Source: JAIVGV01 sp031425275 (GTDB lineage: Bacteria > Acidobacteriota > Blastocatellia > Pyrinomonadales > Pyrinomonadaceae). Taken from it: a stretch of 64,000 nucleotides of DNA. The position numbers were made by a program, and so were the translations under genes. Positions 62,170 to 64,000 of this stretch are shown here, piece by piece (the stretch's first letter is position 1; each line of letters begins with the position of its first letter). The DNA lies in the NCBI GenBank assembly GCA_031425275.1, contig JANPJA010000036.1, positions 4,782 to 68,781 of the forward strand. Reading direction: 5' to 3'. The notes under the pieces are model-generated. The model did no database searches, was not told the origin of the DNA, and saw only the letters and a program-made list of their open reading frames with translations.

Positions 62170-63336
62170 TTAGACTTGATCAGTGGCGGCGATGATCTTG
62201 CCTTCGGCAGCCGCTTCCGCTTCCTGCACTCTCTCTTCCTTCAACAGCGAAGTCTCGTAGCGCACGTCGCCGGTGAGGGTGTCGGCGACGGCCTTGGCGA
62301 AGCCGAGGATGGCCGGGCCGAGGACGATGCCGGGGATGCCGAAGGTGTACACGCCCGCGACCAAGGCGACGAGCATCCAGTAGAAGTTGAAGCGGCCCGC
62401 GCTCGCGGCGGCGAGGCGCGGGCGGAGCAGGAGCGACGAGCAGAGGGTGATGGCGACGCCGATGGAGAAGTAAATTGCCGCCCCCCCCGGCGCGTCGCGG
62501 AAGACGAGCAGGTAGACGGCGACCGGGATGTAGATGAGCCACTCGCCGACGAGCGGGAAGAAGCCGGTGAAGAAGGTGACGATGGCGAGGACGACCGCGA
62601 GCGGCACGTCGAAGACGAGGTTGAGGGCGAGGATGATGACGGCCTTCAAAGTCTGGTCGATGAAGACGGCTTGGAGCGCGCCGCGCAGGGCCGCGCCGAT
62701 GTTCTTCGAGAGCTGTTCGTAGAACCCGAGGAAGTCGCCGGGGACGCGCACCTTGAGGTAATTGCTGAGCCGGGCGCGTTGCGTCAGCACGTAGAAGAGT
62801 GTGAAGAAAAAGATGGTGAGCGAGGCGAGGATGAGCGGGGCGCGCCGTCGCAACTCTTCGACGGCGGCGGCCGAGCGCGTCAACGCCTCGGCGAAGGCCA
62901 CTTCGAGTCCGGCGCGCGTGCCCTGACGGCTGACCGGCACGTACCGCTCAAGGCCCGCGCTGATGGCCTCGATGATCTGCTTCTGCTGCGACTGGACGAC
63001 GTTCGAGTAGCCGGAGAGTTCGTACCAAGCGTAGCCGACGAGCGCGGCGAGCGGGACGACGATGACGGCGATGGTGATGAGCGCACTCCCCGCGCGGGCG
63101 CGCAAACGGCGTTCGAGCCACTCCTGCACGGGCAGAAGATAAGCGGCGGCGACGACGCCGAGCAGCATGGCGACGAACACCTTGCCGACGAGCGCGACGA
63201 AGAGCCAGAGGGCGAGGACGACGGCCGCGCCGTACACGAGGGCGCGGCGCGCGTCGCCGACCGTCAACTCGCTCAGGCGCTTGGAGTCGTAGTCGGGCAT
63301 CGTCTCTTGGGCGGCGCGCGCGGCGCGAGTCGGCAT
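62170..63336 (-). CDS. AI-2E family transporter
   Basis: 388 residues from ATG 63336; ATG 63300 (MPDYDSKRLSEL) has a slightly better upstream AAGAG and gives 376. Seven to eight helices: ALVYGAAVVLALWLFVALVGKVFVAMLLGVVAAAYLLP, SALITIAVIVVPLAALVGYAW, a periplasmic insert (VVQSQQKQIIEAISAGLERY), LTIFFFTLFYVLTQR, GALQAVFIDQTLKAVIILAL, FPLVGEWLIYIPVAVYLLVF. The PF01594 fold with the motif P.VGE is clear. Family members export autoinducer-2, sodium or unknown substrates, so the name does not prove quorum sensing. Confidence 0.9.
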   Translation of the reverse strand: MPTRAARAAQETMPDYDSKRLSELTVGDARRALVYGAAVVLALWLFVALVGKVFVAMLLGVVAAAYLLPVQEWLERRLRARAGSALITIAVIVVPLAALVGYAWYELSGYSNVVQSQQKQIIEAISAGLERYVPVSRQGTRAGLEVAFAEALTRSAAAVEELRRRAPLILASLTIFFFTLFYVLTQRARLSNYLKVRVPGDFLGFYEQLSKNIGAALRGALQAVFIDQTLKAVIILALNLVFDVPLAVVLAIVTFFTGFFPLVGEWLIYIPVAVYLLVFRDAPGGAAIYFSIGVAITLCSSLLLRPRLAAASAGRFNFYWMLVALVAGVYTFGIPGIVLGPAILGFAKAVADTLTGDVRYETSLLKEERVQEAEAAAEGKIIAATDQV

Positions 63337-63351
63337 GGTTTCGGGGCTGTC

Positions 63352-63717
63352 TTAGTGGAGCGTGGGGTAGCGGTCGAGGAGGCGGTCGAAGGTCGCGAAA
63401 TCGACGGGCTTTTCCAGACACTCGCGCGCGCCCGCCGCGAGCGCGCGGTCGCGCCAGTCGCCGTTGCACTGGGCCGAGATGGCGACGACGGGGATGTGCT
63501 GCGTCCCCGCGTTCGCGCGGATGCGGCGCGTGGCCTCCCAGCCGTCGAGGACGGGCATATTCAAGTCCATCAGGATCAAATCCGGCCGCACGCGCGCGGC
63601 CATCAGCACGGCCTCCGCGCCGTCTCTGGCCTCGGATGTCTCGCACCCCTTCATCCGCACGATCATCGTGAGCAGCTCGCGCGTGTCGTCGAAATCTTCA
63701 ACGATAAGAACTTTCAT
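63352..63717 (-). CDS. Single-domain response regulator
   Basis: 121 residues from ATG 63717 (MKVLIVEDFDDTRELL). A pure receiver domain: acidic pocket EDFDD, phosphoacceptor Asp in DLILMDLNMPVLDG, Thr/Ser switch position in VVAISAQ, Lys in ECLEKPVD. There is no output domain, as in CheY-like or Spo0F-like proteins. It starts upstream of the AI-2E gene with a 16-base gap and likely is in the same transcript. The cognate kinase is not in the window. Confidence 0.95.
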   Translation of the reverse strand: MKVLIVEDFDDTRELLTMIVRMKGCETSEARDGAEAVLMAARVRPDLILMDLNMPVLDGWEATRRIRANAGTQHIPVVAISAQCNGDWRDRALAAGARECLEKPVDFATFDRLLDRYPTLH

Positions 63718-63842
63718 AAGACGAACAAACCCCTCCTCCACAAATGGAGGTTTAACCAACGCGGGGGAACGCGGAGCACGAGACAGGGGATGACGCGATG
63801 TTAGACGCTTTCGCGGCGCGCGGCAAGCGCGGATGCGCGCGG

Positions 63843-64000
63843 CTAGCGGATGCGCGTGACGAACTGGACGCTGCCGGTGTTGGCGGGCGCGGCTGGGGAG
63901 AGGTTGCCGGTGAAGGCCCAGCGGACGTGCGTCACGGTGCGGTCGTAGCCGGCGGGCGCGCCGCCCGCGCCGGAGACGGGCGGGGTGGCGACGAAGGTCG
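63843..64000 (-). CDS. C-terminal end of a secreted DUF11/repeat-type surface protein (partial)
   Basis: The minus strand gives about 52 residues ending in TAG at 63843-63845: YDRTVTHVRWAFTGNLS, then NTGSVQFVTRIR. The ending V..VRW.FTGNL......GSV.F..RIR is the C-terminus of acidobacterial exported repeat proteins with DUF11-like beta-sandwich domains. The rest lies beyond the window. Confidence 0.6.
   Translation of the reverse strand, partial: TFVATPPVSGAGGAPAGYDRTVTHVRWAFTGNLSPAAPANTGSVQFVTRIR

Noticed and set aside
62170..63336. Quorum-sensing (AI-2) export as the role of the transporter
   Set aside because: Family membership alone does not show this; no luxS or lsr genes are in the window.

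Overview
This is a GC-rich (about 68-70 % by eye) chromosomal window with 56 confident or probable genes and partial genes at both ends. The gene content points to a Gram-negative-type member of the Acidobacteriota, probably class Blastocatellia. Evidence: a 1086-residue TonB-receptor-like outer-membrane protein with an N-terminal carboxypeptidase-regulatory fold, a Ser/Thr kinase fused to a long TPR tail, several secreted TolB-type propellers and M28 peptidases, heptose/LPS genes, and many short fold-back repeats between genes. The taxon is an inference; no rRNA or other marker gene lies in the window.

Layout. 1-1790: end of an osmoprotectant ABC transporter operon (ATPase tail, then a permease/binding-protein fusion). 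3044-8722: an FAD oxidoreductase facing two tiny genes whose products share an 11-residue motif (GDADPPIIISG), which sit just downstream of a Ser/Thr kinase-TPR protein. 8968-12236: secreted M28 peptidase with PDZ and a secreted propeller. 12498-14999: STAND-type NTPase with DUF4062 and TPRs. 15103-19487: serA-serC, a GNAT acetyltransferase and a DUF1015 protein. 19672-20592: pentapeptide-TIR protein with a sharp internal base-composition step. 20634-28737: pterin dehydratase, an anchored NTF2-like protein, a Trm112-like / heptosyltransferase / cupin operon, heptose-7-phosphate kinase, a small membrane protein, PBP4-type DacB and a divergent DapF. 29063-36851: 3D-domain protein with a structured leader, asparaginase II, a gene-free stretch ending in a strong orphan terminator, membrane and signalling proteins, lytic transglycosylase and a peptidoglycan-binding protein. 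36996-41636: alaS, recX, truB. 41833-47913: hydrolase, the large TonB-type receptor and a companion TPR protein. 48030-58979: TspO, SRPBCC, a His-rich membrane protein, pyrophosphatase, HtrA protease, HMA protein, prmC and a giant propeller-amidohydrolase. 59278-64000: murA, HIT, EamA-like protein, a low-GC RHH/membrane-protein pair, AI-2E-type permease, a response regulator, and the tail of a secreted protein.

Themes. Much of the content serves the cell envelope (murA, dacB, dapF, transglycosylase, 3D, peptidoglycan-binding, heptose transfer) and periplasmic protein or peptide processing (M28, HtrA, propellers). Two genes, the DUF4062-STAND protein and the TIR protein, resemble defence or sensing proteins. 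Almost every long intergenic gap carries its own short tandem repeat (period 7-14) arranged as a fold-back. Several of these run into the 3' ends of genes and supply the last codons and the stop. The best candidate for something undescribed is the kinase / twin-motif-peptide / flavoenzyme cluster at 3.0-8.7 kb.
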